From the NCBI RefSeq assembly GCF_009932475.1, contig NZ_BJOV01000002.1:789958-853957 (forward strand): 64,000 bases of DNA, given 5' to 3'. The notes under the pieces are model-generated. The model did not search any database and had not been told where the DNA came from. It worked only from the letters and a program-made list of their open reading frames with translations. The translations under genes and the position numbers were made by a program. The DNA is from Gordonia spumicola. Its GTDB lineage: Bacteria; Actinomycetota; Actinomycetes; Mycobacteriales; Mycobacteriaceae. Shown one piece after another: positions 17,732 through 26,209 of the stretch (its first letter is position 1; the number at the start of each line of letters is the position of its first letter).

Positions 17732-19444
17732 ATGCAGATCGACGATCTTCACTCCGCAGTCGAGACGATGCGCCGAGCGAACACCGACCTGCCACGCATT
17801 GAAGTGAAGGCAGGCGGAGGCGGCGTCGGCAAGAGCCTCCTGCCGACGATCAGTGCGTTCAGCAACTCGCCCGGCGGGGGAGTCGTCATTCTGGGGCTCG
17901 ATGAGAAGGCTGGGTTCACCCCGACTCCAGGATTTGACGCACAAGCGGCGATGGATGCGCTCGTGGAGATCGTCCGCCCGCGTAAGCATACGGAGACTCC
18001 GGGGCCGCTGACTCCACGTCCTTCGATGGTCGTCGATCGCCTGGAGTTCGAAGGCGCGGACCTCGTCGTGGCAGAAGTCGCGGAGATCGCCGCAGCCGCC
18101 AAACCTTGCTTCGTCACCGCACAAGGCAAGGAGAACGGTTCCTACACTCGGATAGGTGAGGGTGATCATCGCCTCGACACCTACGAGGTCTTCCAGATGT
18201 CGACGCTCACTGTTCCGAGCTCCGCCGATCGCGTGCCGGTATCGGGGGCGCGGATCGACGACCTCAACAAGGAGGCGATCAGCAGGACACTTCATCGTCT
18301 ACGGACGAACCGGCCCAGGGTGCTCGACGGCGTGGTGTCGGATCGCGAGGCATTGGAGCGGATCGGTGTCGTCGATCGGGATACTGGAATCCCGACCCTC
18401 GCGGGACTTCTCGCGCTGGGACGGTTCCCGCAGCAGTTCTTCCCCCAGTTGATGATCAGCTTCGCTGCGTACCCCGGAGCCGACAAGACCGATGTTGTGG
18501 GTGTCGACAGAATGACCGATCGCGCCGTTCTGGAGGGTGCGATCCCCGACATGGTCGACGACGCGGTCGCTGTCGTCATCCGAAACCTGCGAGTCCGCCG
18601 AGTCAGTGCAGGGGTAGGTGCAGAGGACGTCCCGGAGATTCCGGTCGACGCCATGCGCGAGGCGATCGTCAACGCGGTCATGCACAGGGACTACAGCGAG
18701 ATGGCTCGGGGTGATCAAGTCCGGTTGGAGCTGTACCCGGACCGACTCGAGGTCCACAGCCCCGGAGTCCTGTGGGGAGGTCGTGGCATCGAGGCGCTCT
18801 ACGGTGGTGGATCCTGGTCGAGAAATCAGACGCTGGCCCGGTTGCTCACCGACGTTCCGTTCGCCGATCGTGACGAGAGCGTTGGAGAGAATGCCGGATC
18901 CGGGATACGGCGAATGTACGGGGAGATGACCCGGAGTGGGCTGCCGGCACCTAGATTCGTCACGACGACGTCGTCCTTCACAACCACTCTCGACAGGTTT
19001 GGACTCCTCACCCCGGATGTGCACCGGTGGCTTGATGGGTTGGGAGGCCGCGATCGGACTGCGATCGAAGACATCGCACTCGCGGTCATTCATCATCTAG
19101 GTTCGGTGACAGTCGACGAACTCCGGCGGCAGGTGGCGGTGGACAGCTCCGATGCGCGGACCGCATTGGATGACCTGACACGCGACGGACTTCTCGTACA
19201 CGACCTCGGCGAGTACCGAATGAGTCCCGAGACGGCGACGGCTGATCTGACCGCAGCCGAACGCCGGGTGGTGGACGTGCTCTCATCCGGCGACACGCTG
19301 ACGATCAGAGAGATTGCGGCCGCGACACAAACGACGGTGTCGTCGTTGCGGCCCGTGCTGCGCAATCTGGTGGGTGATGGTCGGATCCATGCGACAGCGC
19401 CGCCCACGAGTCGAAATCGCGCATACAGGTTGGCGAACGGATGA
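17732..19444 (+). CDS. AlbA_2 (Schlafen-type) and HATPase regulator with wHTH domains
   Basis: COG2865-type protein, 570 residues from ATG 17732 (GGAGGTGAGCGA upstream); the longer open frame begins within the operator region. An AlbA_2/Schlafen-like domain (about 10-135) carries the GK-rich loop and AFSNSPGGGVVILGLDE. A GHKL-like ATPase-type domain in the middle has MREAIVNAVMHRDYSE and GENAGSGIRRMYGEM. Two winged-helix segments lie at the C-terminus (VDELRRQVAV..., LTIREIAAATQTTVSSLR). Relatives are linked to transcription control or phage defence, without a settled mechanism. It sits between rplI and fatty-acid genes, where it is not normally found, so it was probably acquired. Confidence 0.8.
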   Translation: MQIDDLHSAVETMRRANTDLPRIEVKAGGGGVGKSLLPTISAFSNSPGGGVVILGLDEKAGFTPTPGFDAQAAMDALVEIVRPRKHTETPGPLTPRPSMVVDRLEFEGADLVVAEVAEIAAAAKPCFVTAQGKENGSYTRIGEGDHRLDTYEVFQMSTLTVPSSADRVPVSGARIDDLNKEAISRTLHRLRTNRPRVLDGVVSDREALERIGVVDRDTGIPTLAGLLALGRFPQQFFPQLMISFAAYPGADKTDVVGVDRMTDRAVLEGAIPDMVDDAVAVVIRNLRVRRVSAGVGAEDVPEIPVDAMREAIVNAVMHRDYSEMARGDQVRLELYPDRLEVHSPGVLWGGRGIEALYGGGSWSRNQTLARLLTDVPFADRDESVGENAGSGIRRMYGEMTRSGLPAPRFVTTTSSFTTTLDRFGLLTPDVHRWLDGLGGRDRTAIEDIALAVIHHLGSVTVDELRRQVAVDSSDARTALDDLTRDGLLVHDLGEYRMSPETATADLTAAERRVVDVLSSGDTLTIREIAAATQTTVSSLRPVLRNLVGDGRIHATAPPTSRNRAYRLANG

Positions 19445-19448
19445 CCGA

Positions 19449-20633
19449 TCAGTCCTCCAGCAGCCGTCGCCCGATGATCATGCGTTGGATGTCGGCGGTG
19501 CCTTCGCCGATGAGGAGCATCGGCGCTTCGCGGTAGAGCCGTTCGATCTCGTACTCCTTCGCGTATCCGTAGCCGCCGTGGATGCGGAAGCTGTCCTCGA
19601 CGACGTCGCGGCAGTATTCGGAGGCCAGGTACTTCGCCATGCCCGCTTCGAGGTCGTTGCGGTCGCCCGCGTCCTTCACGCGCGCGGCACGCACCACCAT
19701 CTGATGTGCGGCTTCGACTTTCGTCCCCATCTCGGCGATCCGGAACAGGACGGCCTGATGCTGGGCGATCGGCTTGCCGAACGTCTCCCGCTGCTGCGCG
19801 TACGTCGCACCCAGCTCGAACGCGCGATTCGCGACGCCGACCGCCCGTGCCGCGACGTTCACCCGACCCACTTCGACGCCGTCCATCATCTGATAGAAGC
19901 CGCGTCCGGATTCGCCGCCGAGGATCCGATCGGCGCCGATCCGGTAGCCGTCGAAGAGCAGTTCGGTGGTGTCGACGCCCTTGTAGCCCATCTTCTCGAT
20001 CTTCCCCGGGACGGTGAGGCCGGGCGCCACCTCGCCGAACCCCGGCGTCTTCTCGACGAGGAACGTCGTCAGGTTCCGATGCGGGCGGTCGTGTCCCTCC
20101 GGGGTGCGGACGAGGACCGCGACCAGACGCGATGTGCCGCCGTTGGTGAGCCACATCTTCTGGCCGTCGATGCGGTAGTCGCCGTCGCCGGTCGGGGACG
20201 CCGTCGTGGTGATCGCGGCGACGTCGGACCCCAGTCCCGGCTCGGACATGGAGAACGCGCCCGTCAGCTCTCCCGTAGCGAGGCGTGGCAGGTACCGCCG
20301 CTTCTGCTCGTCGGTGCCGTGCTGTTGCAGCAGGTAGGCGACGATGAAGTGCGTGTTGACGATCCCGCTCACGCTCATCCAGCCGCGGGAGAGCTCCTCC
20401 ACGACCAGAGCGTAGGTGAGCAGGGACTCGCCGACGCCGCCGTACTCCTCGTCGATCATCAGCCCGAACAGGCCCATCTCCTTCATCTGCTCGACGATCC
20501 GCGTCGGGTACTCGTCGTCGTGCTCCAGTCCGGTCGCGACCGGCAGGATCGCGTCGTCGACGAAGCGCCGGACGGTGGCGAGGATGTCGCGCTGGACATC
20601 GGTGAGATCGGCTGTGGCGCAGAGCTTCTTCAT
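19449..20633 (-). CDS. acyl-CoA dehydrogenase
   Basis: FAD enzyme that introduces a 2,3-double bond into an acyl-CoA and passes electrons to electron-transfer flavoprotein. It has 394 residues with the three-domain family layout: helical N-terminus, the FAD loop GAFSMSEPGLGSDVA and MWLTNGG in the middle, and RIHGGYGYAKEYEIERLYRE with LLIGEGTADIQ at the C-terminus, containing the catalytic-base Glu typical of short-chain enzymes. ATG 20633 is chosen because the upstream extension would cross the promoter shared with the divergent thiolase. Substrate chain length cannot be told. Confidence 0.93.
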   Translation of the reverse strand: MKKLCATADLTDVQRDILATVRRFVDDAILPVATGLEHDDEYPTRIVEQMKEMGLFGLMIDEEYGGVGESLLTYALVVEELSRGWMSVSGIVNTHFIVAYLLQQHGTDEQKRRYLPRLATGELTGAFSMSEPGLGSDVAAITTTASPTGDGDYRIDGQKMWLTNGGTSRLVAVLVRTPEGHDRPHRNLTTFLVEKTPGFGEVAPGLTVPGKIEKMGYKGVDTTELLFDGYRIGADRILGGESGRGFYQMMDGVEVGRVNVAARAVGVANRAFELGATYAQQRETFGKPIAQHQAVLFRIAEMGTKVEAAHQMVVRAARVKDAGDRNDLEAGMAKYLASEYCRDVVEDSFRIHGGYGYAKEYEIERLYREAPMLLIGEGTADIQRMIIGRRLLED

Positions 20634-20709
20634 GGAACCTTCCCGGACGTCGTCCCTGAAACCTATCGTCTGAAGCGGGCCTGACACCGTGAGAAGGGGA
20701 ATTCCGCCG

Positions 20710-21933
20710 ATGCGCGACGCCGTGATCTGCGAACCGATCCGCACACCCGTCGGCGGCTACGGCGGCGTCTTCGCATCCGTTCCGGCCGCCGACCTGGCGT
20801 CGACGGTCATCAGGGAGCTGGTCGCTCGCACCGGGGTCACCGGGGCCGACGTCGACGACGTGATCTTCGGTCAGTGCTACCCGAACGGGGAGGCTCCCGC
20901 GATCGGCCGCGTCGCAGCTCTCGATGCGGGGCTCGACGTCACGGTGCCCGGCATCCAGATCGACCGCCGCTGCGGGTCGGGCCTGCAGGCGGTGCTCGAC
21001 GCCGCGATGCGCGTGCAGACCGGCGTCGCCGACCTCGTGATCGCGGGCGGTGCGGACAGTATGAGCCAGGCCGAGCACTACGCCCTCGGACTGCGGTTCG
21101 GACTGCGCGGCGGCGACACGTCGCTCGTCGACCGGGTCGGCCGCGGTCGGGTCACCGCGGGCGGTCGCCTTCACCCGGTGGCCGGCGGCATGCTCGAGAC
21201 GGCCGAGAACCTGCGAGCCGAGTACCGGATCAGTCGGGAGGCGCAGGACGAGCTGGCGTTGGCGTCGCATCGCCGGGCTGTCGCGGCTCAGACCGACGGT
21301 CGGTTCGACGCCGAGATCGTCCCGGTGACGGTCCCGACGAGGAGGGGACAGTCCGTCTGCGACCGCGACGAACATCCGCGACCGGACATCTCCGCTGAGG
21401 CGCTCGCCGCACTGCGGCCCGTGCGCCTCCGCGACGACCCGGAATCGACGGTCACGGCCGGCAATGCGAGCGGTCAGAACGACGGCGCCGCGGTGTGCCT
21501 CGTCGCCTCACGAGCAGAGGCGGAGCGACTCGGACTGCGCCCGCTGGCCCGACTCGTCTCCTGGGCGGTGGCGGGTGTGGAGCCGTCGCGCATGGGGATC
21601 GGACCGGTGCCCGCCACGCTCCTCGCATTGGAACGGGCCGAGTTGCGGCTGTCCGACATGGACCTCATCGAGCTGAACGAGGCGTTCGCGGCACAGGTGA
21701 TCGCGTGCCAGACGTCCCTGGGGCTCGGTACGGCCGACGCCGACCGGTTCAACGTCAACGGGTCGGGAATCTCGCTGGGGCACCCGGTCGGCGCCACCGG
21801 GGTGCGGATCCTCGCCACGATGCTCCGTGAACTGGAGCGTCGAGACGGCCGCTACGCGCTGGAGACGATGTGCATCGGCGGCGGACAGGGATTGGCCGCC
21901 GTGGTCGAACGGTGCGGTCGGTCAGACCGCTGA
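20710..21933 (+). CDS. acetyl-CoA acetyltransferase (thiolase)
   Basis: Cleaves 3-oxoacyl-CoA, or in reverse condenses acetyl-CoA. It has 407 residues from ATG 20710, preceded by AAGGGGA. Active-site residues are present: nucleophile C88 in DRRCGSGLQ, H358 in GHPVGATG, and C388 in MCIGGGQG. It is divergent from the acyl-CoA dehydrogenase with only 76 bp between starts, so both steps of one beta-oxidation-like route are probably controlled from one promoter region. The last 12 bases overlap the convergent ltrA gene. Confidence 0.93.
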   Translation: MRDAVICEPIRTPVGGYGGVFASVPAADLASTVIRELVARTGVTGADVDDVIFGQCYPNGEAPAIGRVAALDAGLDVTVPGIQIDRRCGSGLQAVLDAAMRVQTGVADLVIAGGADSMSQAEHYALGLRFGLRGGDTSLVDRVGRGRVTAGGRLHPVAGGMLETAENLRAEYRISREAQDELALASHRRAVAAQTDGRFDAEIVPVTVPTRRGQSVCDRDEHPRPDISAEALAALRPVRLRDDPESTVTAGNASGQNDGAAVCLVASRAEAERLGLRPLARLVSWAVAGVEPSRMGIGPVPATLLALERAELRLSDMDLIELNEAFAAQVIACQTSLGLGTADADRFNVNGSGISLGHPVGATGVRILATMLRELERRDGRYALETMCIGGGQGLAAVVERCGRSDR

Positions 21934-23127
21934 CGCCGCGGTGAGTGCGCTCGGTCCGGGCGCCTCGTCGTGGCGGTGATGCCAGGCCGCCGCGACGACA
22001 CCGGCGACGAGGAGTGCGGTCGTCAGCCCGGCCGTGGCGAACAGTTCCAGACCGATCGCCGTCGCCACGGTTCCGACAAGAGCGAACGACGCGATCATGA
22101 CCGCCGTGACGACGCACTCGTAGCGGTCGAGGCCGCCGATGGACGCGACGAACAGGGCGAGGCCCGCGAAGTACAGCGCCGGGCCACCGGTGATCAGTAG
22201 CGCGTAGACGGCGGTCGCGTCCTCGTGCGGGTGGGCGAGCATCTTCTCGGTGCCGACCGCCGTGACGATGACGCCCGCGACCAGCACCGCGTGCGCGTAG
22301 GCGAATCCGCCGCGGGCCAGCGCCGTCGGGTCGTCGGACTGTTCGAGCCGCTGTTCGGTGCGTTCGGAGTGATGGGCGAAGTACAACCACCAGTACGACA
22401 CCGGCGCCAGGAAGGCGACGCACAGGGCCACGTAGGTCGTCACGCTCGACTCCATGTGAAGGAACTCGCGGCCGATCGACAGGACCGTCTCACCGAGCGC
22501 GATGATGAAGATGAGACGATTCCGTTCCGCCAGATGCGCGGGTGTCAGCTTCCATTCGCTCATGGCGATCCCGCCCAGTCCGGGAAGCCACGTCCGGAGC
22601 ATCGGGGCGGCCACGTCGACGGCGAGGGCGACGGCCCAGACGATCAGTCGGATGTCGGGTTCGCAGAACGCGCCGATCACCCAGATCGCGGCGGCCGCCG
22701 CCGACCACGCGAGCAGGTGCGCGTAGTTGCGGCCGATCTGCTGCCCGCGCATTGTCAGCGCGATGAACAGGGGACGGATCACCTGGATGGCCGCGAGTGT
22801 GATCGCGAACTGGGGCCCGCGGTCGCCGAACGCCTCGGGTATCGCGGCGGCCATCACCAGGCTCAACAGCATGAGGACGACCAGCAGGATCCGGACGGGA
22901 GTCCGTTCGGGGTCGACGAAGTTCGTGGCCCATGCGGTGTAGTTCCACACCCACCACACGCCGCCGAACAACACGAGCATCTCGATCGCTCCACGACCGG
23001 TGAGGTGTTCTACGAAGAACGCGGCCAGTTGACTGAACGCGAAGACGTAGACGAGATCGAAGAACAGTTCGATCGTGGCGACGTCGCCGCCCCGGCTGCG
23101 CGCACGGCCCAGCGACGGCACTCTCAT
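21922..23127 (-). CDS. low-temperature requirement A (LtrA) family membrane protein
   Basis: LtrA-family polytopic membrane protein, 401 residues, biochemical role unknown. The N-terminal signature ATIELFFDLVYVFAFSQL is clear and about a dozen helices follow. Other family segments are WWVWNYTAWATNFVDPER and FIIALGETVLSIG. ATG 23127 places the signature close to the start as in relatives. The 3' end overlaps the thiolase stop, so transcripts collide here and no terminator hairpin is obvious. Confidence 0.88.
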   Translation of the reverse strand: MRVPSLGRARSRGGDVATIELFFDLVYVFAFSQLAAFFVEHLTGRGAIEMLVLFGGVWWVWNYTAWATNFVDPERTPVRILLVVLMLLSLVMAAAIPEAFGDRGPQFAITLAAIQVIRPLFIALTMRGQQIGRNYAHLLAWSAAAAAIWVIGAFCEPDIRLIVWAVALAVDVAAPMLRTWLPGLGGIAMSEWKLTPAHLAERNRLIFIIALGETVLSIGREFLHMESSVTTYVALCVAFLAPVSYWWLYFAHHSERTEQRLEQSDDPTALARGGFAYAHAVLVAGVIVTAVGTEKMLAHPHEDATAVYALLITGGPALYFAGLALFVASIGGLDRYECVVTAVMIASFALVGTVATAIGLELFATAGLTTALLVAGVVAAAWHHRHDEAPGPSALTAASAV

Positions 23128-23172
23128 TGTCGGATTCCCTTCGGCGAACGGCCCGCCCACACGGGGTTCAGA

Positions 23173-23724
23173 TCAGTGCTTCGGGTTGCCGTCGTGGCGT
23201 CGGTCGCCACGCGGGTAGTAGAAGCGGTGCGTCGACGGGGTCAGGACGAAGGCGCGGTTGATGGTCGAGCAGGCGATGACGCCCGACTTCGGGACGGCGC
23301 ACGAGACGTTGGCGACGGTGATCCGCTGCCCGACGTGCAGCACCGGTGCGCGGAAGCCGACGGCCGATCCGAATCGGTAGCTGGTTCCGCGGGGGATCCA
23401 GTACGGGCCCTGCATGTCGCCGGTGATCGAGACTCCGACGGTGCGCGGCGGGGCGGTCTTCGTCTTGCCGGAGCACGCGACGTTGCCGGGGGTCGGCCCG
23501 ATCTGACACTGGCGTCCCGCGGCCGCGAAGAACACTCGGCCGCGGTCCGCGTACGAGTACGACGTGAAGCGCGACGCGTTCACTCCCTGGTATTGGCCGA
23601 GGGGGAGCGCGGTGCGCAGAGGGGCTGCCTGGGCGGGCGCGACGGCCACCAGGCCGGACACCGCCGCCACGAGCGCGACGACGATGCAGATCAGGCGGGT
23701 CGAGCTCGAGTGGATAGCGCGCAT
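23173..23724 (-). CDS. secreted hypothetical protein
   Basis: Exported protein of 183 residues, family not recognised. A signal peptide covers about 1-33 (LICIVVALVAAVSGLVAVAPAQA, cleavage likely after AQA). The mature part has four cysteines in two pairs (RQCQIGPTPGNVACSG and VSCAVPKSGVIACST). These repeat the pattern C-x7-11-C flanked by Gly and Val, hinting at two similar beta modules each with a disulfide. The basic C-terminus (RFYYPRGDRRHDGNPKH) is unusual. It is 45 bases upstream of ltrA on the same strand. Confidence 0.75.
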   Translation of the reverse strand: MRAIHSSSTRLICIVVALVAAVSGLVAVAPAQAAPLRTALPLGQYQGVNASRFTSYSYADRGRVFFAAAGRQCQIGPTPGNVACSGKTKTAPPRTVGVSITGDMQGPYWIPRGTSYRFGSAVGFRAPVLHVGQRITVANVSCAVPKSGVIACSTINRAFVLTPSTHRFYYPRGDRRHDGNPKH

Positions 23725-23763
23725 GCACCCATTCCACCACGCTCGACCCGCCGTCGGAAGGTT

Positions 23764-24747
23764 CTAGACGGTCGCGGTCGCGCCGACCCGGTCGAGGAGG
23801 CCGTCGCGGGCCTCGCGGTACTCGGCGGCGAGGCGGTCGACGGTCTGTGCGACGGTGCCGCGCGATGCGACGGAGCCGATGCCCTGGCCGGAGCCCCACA
23901 CGTCGCGCCAGGCCTTGATGTCGCCGAGTCCGCCTTCGAGCGGATCCGGACCCGACGTGGGCTTCGGCAGGTTGTCCGGGTCGAGGCCGTGGCGGCTGAT
24001 GCTGCCGCGCAGGTAGTTGCCGTGGACGCCGGTGAAGGTGCTGCTGTAGATCACGTCGTCGGCGCGCGAGCCGACCACCATGTCCTTGTAGTCGTCGATC
24101 ACATTGGCCTCGTCGGTGGCGAGGAACGCCGATCCGACGTACGCGAAGTCGGCGCCCGCGGCCAGCGCCGCGAGGATCGAGCTGCCGTGGGCGATCGCGC
24201 CCGACAGCAGGAGCGGGCCGTCGAACCACTCGCGGATCTCGCGGATCAGCGCGAACGGGGACAGCGTTCCGGCGTGGCCGCCCGCACCGGCGGCGACGGC
24301 GATGAGGCCGTCGGCGCCCCTCTCGACGGCCTTGTGCGCGAACAGGTCGTTCACCACGTCGTGCAGCACGATGCCGCCGTACGAGTGGACGGCCTCGTTC
24401 ACGTCGGGGCGGGCGCCGAGCGAGGTGATCACGATCGGCACCTTGTGCTCGACGATGGTCGCGAGGTCTTCGTCTAGGCGCGCGTTCGACTTGTGGACGA
24501 TCTGGTTGACGGCGAACGGCGCGACGACGGCGTCGGGGTTCGCGGTGGCGTAGGCCGCGTTCGATTCGACGATCTCGTCGAGCCAGTCGCCGAGCTGCGA
24601 TGCCGGACGGGCATTGAGTGCGGGGAACGAGCCGATGACGCCCGCCTGGCACTGGGCGGCGACGAGCTTCGGTCCCGATGCGATGAACATGGGGGAGGCG
24701 ACGACGGGGACGGTGAGCGGAGTCCGCAAGATTTCGGGAAGCGACAT
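23764..24747 (-). CDS. nitronate monooxygenase (2-nitropropane dioxygenase family)
   Basis: FMN enzyme that oxidises nitronates such as propionate-3-nitronate; some members act as enoyl-ACP reductase-like proteins. It has 327 residues with a TIM-barrel pattern: VVASPMFIASGPKLV at the start, the FMN-binding AAGAGGHAG and LLLSGAIAHGSSILAALAAGADFAYVGSAF phosphate-binding segments. ATG 24747 is chosen because the open frame beyond it runs through the operator and tetR. Divergent tetR starts 47 bases away with a perfect palindrome between, so TetR very likely represses this gene. Confidence 0.88.
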   Translation of the reverse strand: MSLPEILRTPLTVPVVASPMFIASGPKLVAAQCQAGVIGSFPALNARPASQLGDWLDEIVESNAAYATANPDAVVAPFAVNQIVHKSNARLDEDLATIVEHKVPIVITSLGARPDVNEAVHSYGGIVLHDVVNDLFAHKAVERGADGLIAVAAGAGGHAGTLSPFALIREIREWFDGPLLLSGAIAHGSSILAALAAGADFAYVGSAFLATDEANVIDDYKDMVVGSRADDVIYSSTFTGVHGNYLRGSISRHGLDPDNLPKPTSGPDPLEGGLGDIKAWRDVWGSGQGIGSVASRGTVAQTVDRLAAEYREARDGLLDRVGATATV

Positions 24748-24759
24748 GACCGAGACGAT

Positions 24760-24777
24760 ACAGTCAGTACTGACTGT
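24760..24777. promoter_or_regulatory. 18-bp perfect palindrome, TetR operator
   Basis: ACAGTCAGTACTGACTGT is an exact palindrome centred between the start codons of the nitronate monooxygenase gene (24747, minus) and tetR (24794, plus). Place and size are typical of a TetR dimer site that controls both promoters. Confidence 0.85.
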
Positions 24778-24793
24778 TTGGGAAGGGTGGAGA

Positions 24794-25405
24794 ATGATCT
24801 CCGTGGAACGAAAGCAGCAGGATCGCGCCGAGCAGACGCGGAACACGATCTTGGAGGCTGCGGCGAAGGTCCTGTTCGAGGAGGGATACTCGGCCGCGAC
24901 GACGCTGCACATCCAGCAGGTCGCGGGGGTGTCCCGCGGGCGTCTGCTGCATCACTTCCCCTCGCGGGAACTGCTGCTGACCGCGGCCGTCCATCACCTG
25001 GCTCAGGTGCGGATCGCCGAACTGACCGCGGGCGTGACGATCCCCGACGCGCTCGAGGAGCGGATCGCGTTCGCGGTGGCCGCGATGTGGGAGATCACCG
25101 GACAGTCGTGCTTCTGGGCGACGATGGAGCTGTGGATGGGTGCCCGAACCGCGAATCCCGAACTGCGCGAAGCGCTCTCGGGTGTGGAGCGGACAATGCT
25201 CGGGATCCTTCGCGACCGTGCTGATGAACTCTTCGGCCCGGAGGTGACGTCGCTGCCCGACTACCGACGGACCCGCGAGGTGATGCTGACGTCGATGCGC
25301 GGCGCCCGTCTGGCATACACGTTCCATCCGCGCGATCCCGACACCGAACCGGCGCTGAGCAACTGGGAGGCGATGTTCGCCGACCTCGCGATGGTTGCGC
25401 GATGA
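24794..25405 (+). CDS. TetR-family transcriptional regulator
   Basis: Repressor of 203 residues. The N-terminal DNA-binding domain reads RNTILEAAAKVLFEEGY, then VAGVSRGRLLHHFPSRELLL, the family recognition helix. The ligand domain (about 65-203) is helical with aromatic residues, including WEITGQSCFWATMELWMG. ATG 24794 lies just after the palindrome at 24760-24777; GGAAGGGTGG precedes it. The stop overlaps the ATG of the SnoaL-like gene, so that gene is in the same regulon. The likely inducer is a substrate of the neighbouring enzymes. Confidence 0.9.
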   Translation: MISVERKQQDRAEQTRNTILEAAAKVLFEEGYSAATTLHIQQVAGVSRGRLLHHFPSRELLLTAAVHHLAQVRIAELTAGVTIPDALEERIAFAVAAMWEITGQSCFWATMELWMGARTANPELREALSGVERTMLGILRDRADELFGPEVTSLPDYRRTREVMLTSMRGARLAYTFHPRDPDTEPALSNWEAMFADLAMVAR

Positions 25406-25878
25406 ACCTCGAGGAGCGTCTGGCCGCGGTGGAGGCGAGGCTGCGGGCGGCCGAGGACCGCCTGGCGATCATGGATCTCGTCTACTCGTACGGTCCGGCC
25501 GTCGACACGGGTTCGGCGGAGGGGACCGCCGCGGTCTTCACCGTCGACGGGGTGTACGACGTCGACACCGGGCTCCTCGCCGGAGCCGCCGCGATCTCGG
25601 ACATGGTGAACGGCGATGCGCACCAGGGCCTCGTCGCGCGCGGCTGCGGTCACCTCATGACAGCCCCGCAGATCACGCTCGACGGCGACGCGGCGACGGT
25701 CCGTAGCTATTCGCAGCTCGTCGTCCCACGATCGAGCGACCGGGGCTACGCGGTCGCTCGTCTCACCGCGAACCGGTGGGACCTGGTCAGGACCGACGCG
25801 GGGTGGCGGGTGGCGCGTCGGACGGCCCGGTTGGTCGACGGATCGTCGCGGGCGCGCGATCTGCTCGATCCGAGGTGA
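25402..25878 (+). CDS. SnoaL-like (NTF2-fold) protein
   Basis: NTF2-fold protein of 158 residues of the SnoaL_4 type, a fold used for isomerases, dehydratases and dioxygenase subunits. The N-terminal helix (LEERLAAVEARLRAAEDRLAIMDLVYSYGPAVD) and the VFTVDGVYD strand are diagnostic; the C-terminal strands end with GWRVARRTARL. Its ATG overlaps the tetR stop (ATGA), giving coupled translation. The reaction is unknown; co-regulation with the nitronate monooxygenase suggests a shared catabolic or detoxifying route. Confidence 0.82.
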   Translation: MNLEERLAAVEARLRAAEDRLAIMDLVYSYGPAVDTGSAEGTAAVFTVDGVYDVDTGLLAGAAAISDMVNGDAHQGLVARGCGHLMTAPQITLDGDAATVRSYSQLVVPRSSDRGYAVARLTANRWDLVRTDAGWRVARRTARLVDGSSRARDLLDPR

Positions 25879-26074
25879 GCACCGTTCCGCAGCGCATTCG
25901 AACGTGTGTACCATAGGAGCCGTCGACTGTCGCGCGAAGGTCTCAACCTCGTGTGGAGCCAGTCCGGGCGTGGCGCAATGCAACACGCCGATGCGGGTGG
26001 ATCTCGGGCCTGGGGAATTTTGAGAATCCCTCTGACCTGCTCGTTGGCACGATATCGACGGCGAATTCCCCACG

Positions 26075-26149
26075 GTGTCCACAGGAGGGTGCACACACCG
26101 TCCAGAGGTTTCCGTTCTTATGCACATCCCATCAACATGTTTGTCCACA
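26075..26149. promoter_or_regulatory. DnaA-box-like sites upstream of dnaB
   Basis: The 331-bp gap before dnaB holds no gene but has TTGTCCACA at 26141-26149, a full match to the actinobacterial DnaA box, with near matches TTATGCACA at 26118-26126 and GTGTCCACA at 26075-26083, all in one orientation. They may let DnaA control dnaB transcription or may titrate DnaA. This is not the usual oriC context, since dnaA and dnaN are absent. Confidence 0.55.
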
Positions 26150-26209
26150 GGGTGCATTTGATGCCTGTGGTACCTGGCCCTAACCTCTGGGAAGGTTTCA
26201 GTTCGCCCG

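Noticed and set aside
19093..21375. 760-residue minus-strand open frame across the acyl-CoA dehydrogenase and thiolase
   Set aside because: It is an Arg/Asp-rich shadow frame in GC-rich DNA that crosses three well-supported genes.
22225..24477. 750-residue plus-strand open frame over ltrA and the nitronate monooxygenase
   Set aside because: The composition is Arg/Asp/Val-rich without domains, and the opposite strand codes recognisable proteins.
26075..26149. DnaA-box cluster as chromosomal origin
   Set aside because: There are only three sites, with no dnaA or dnaN and no clear AT-rich unwinding element. In this order oriC lies between dnaA and dnaN.
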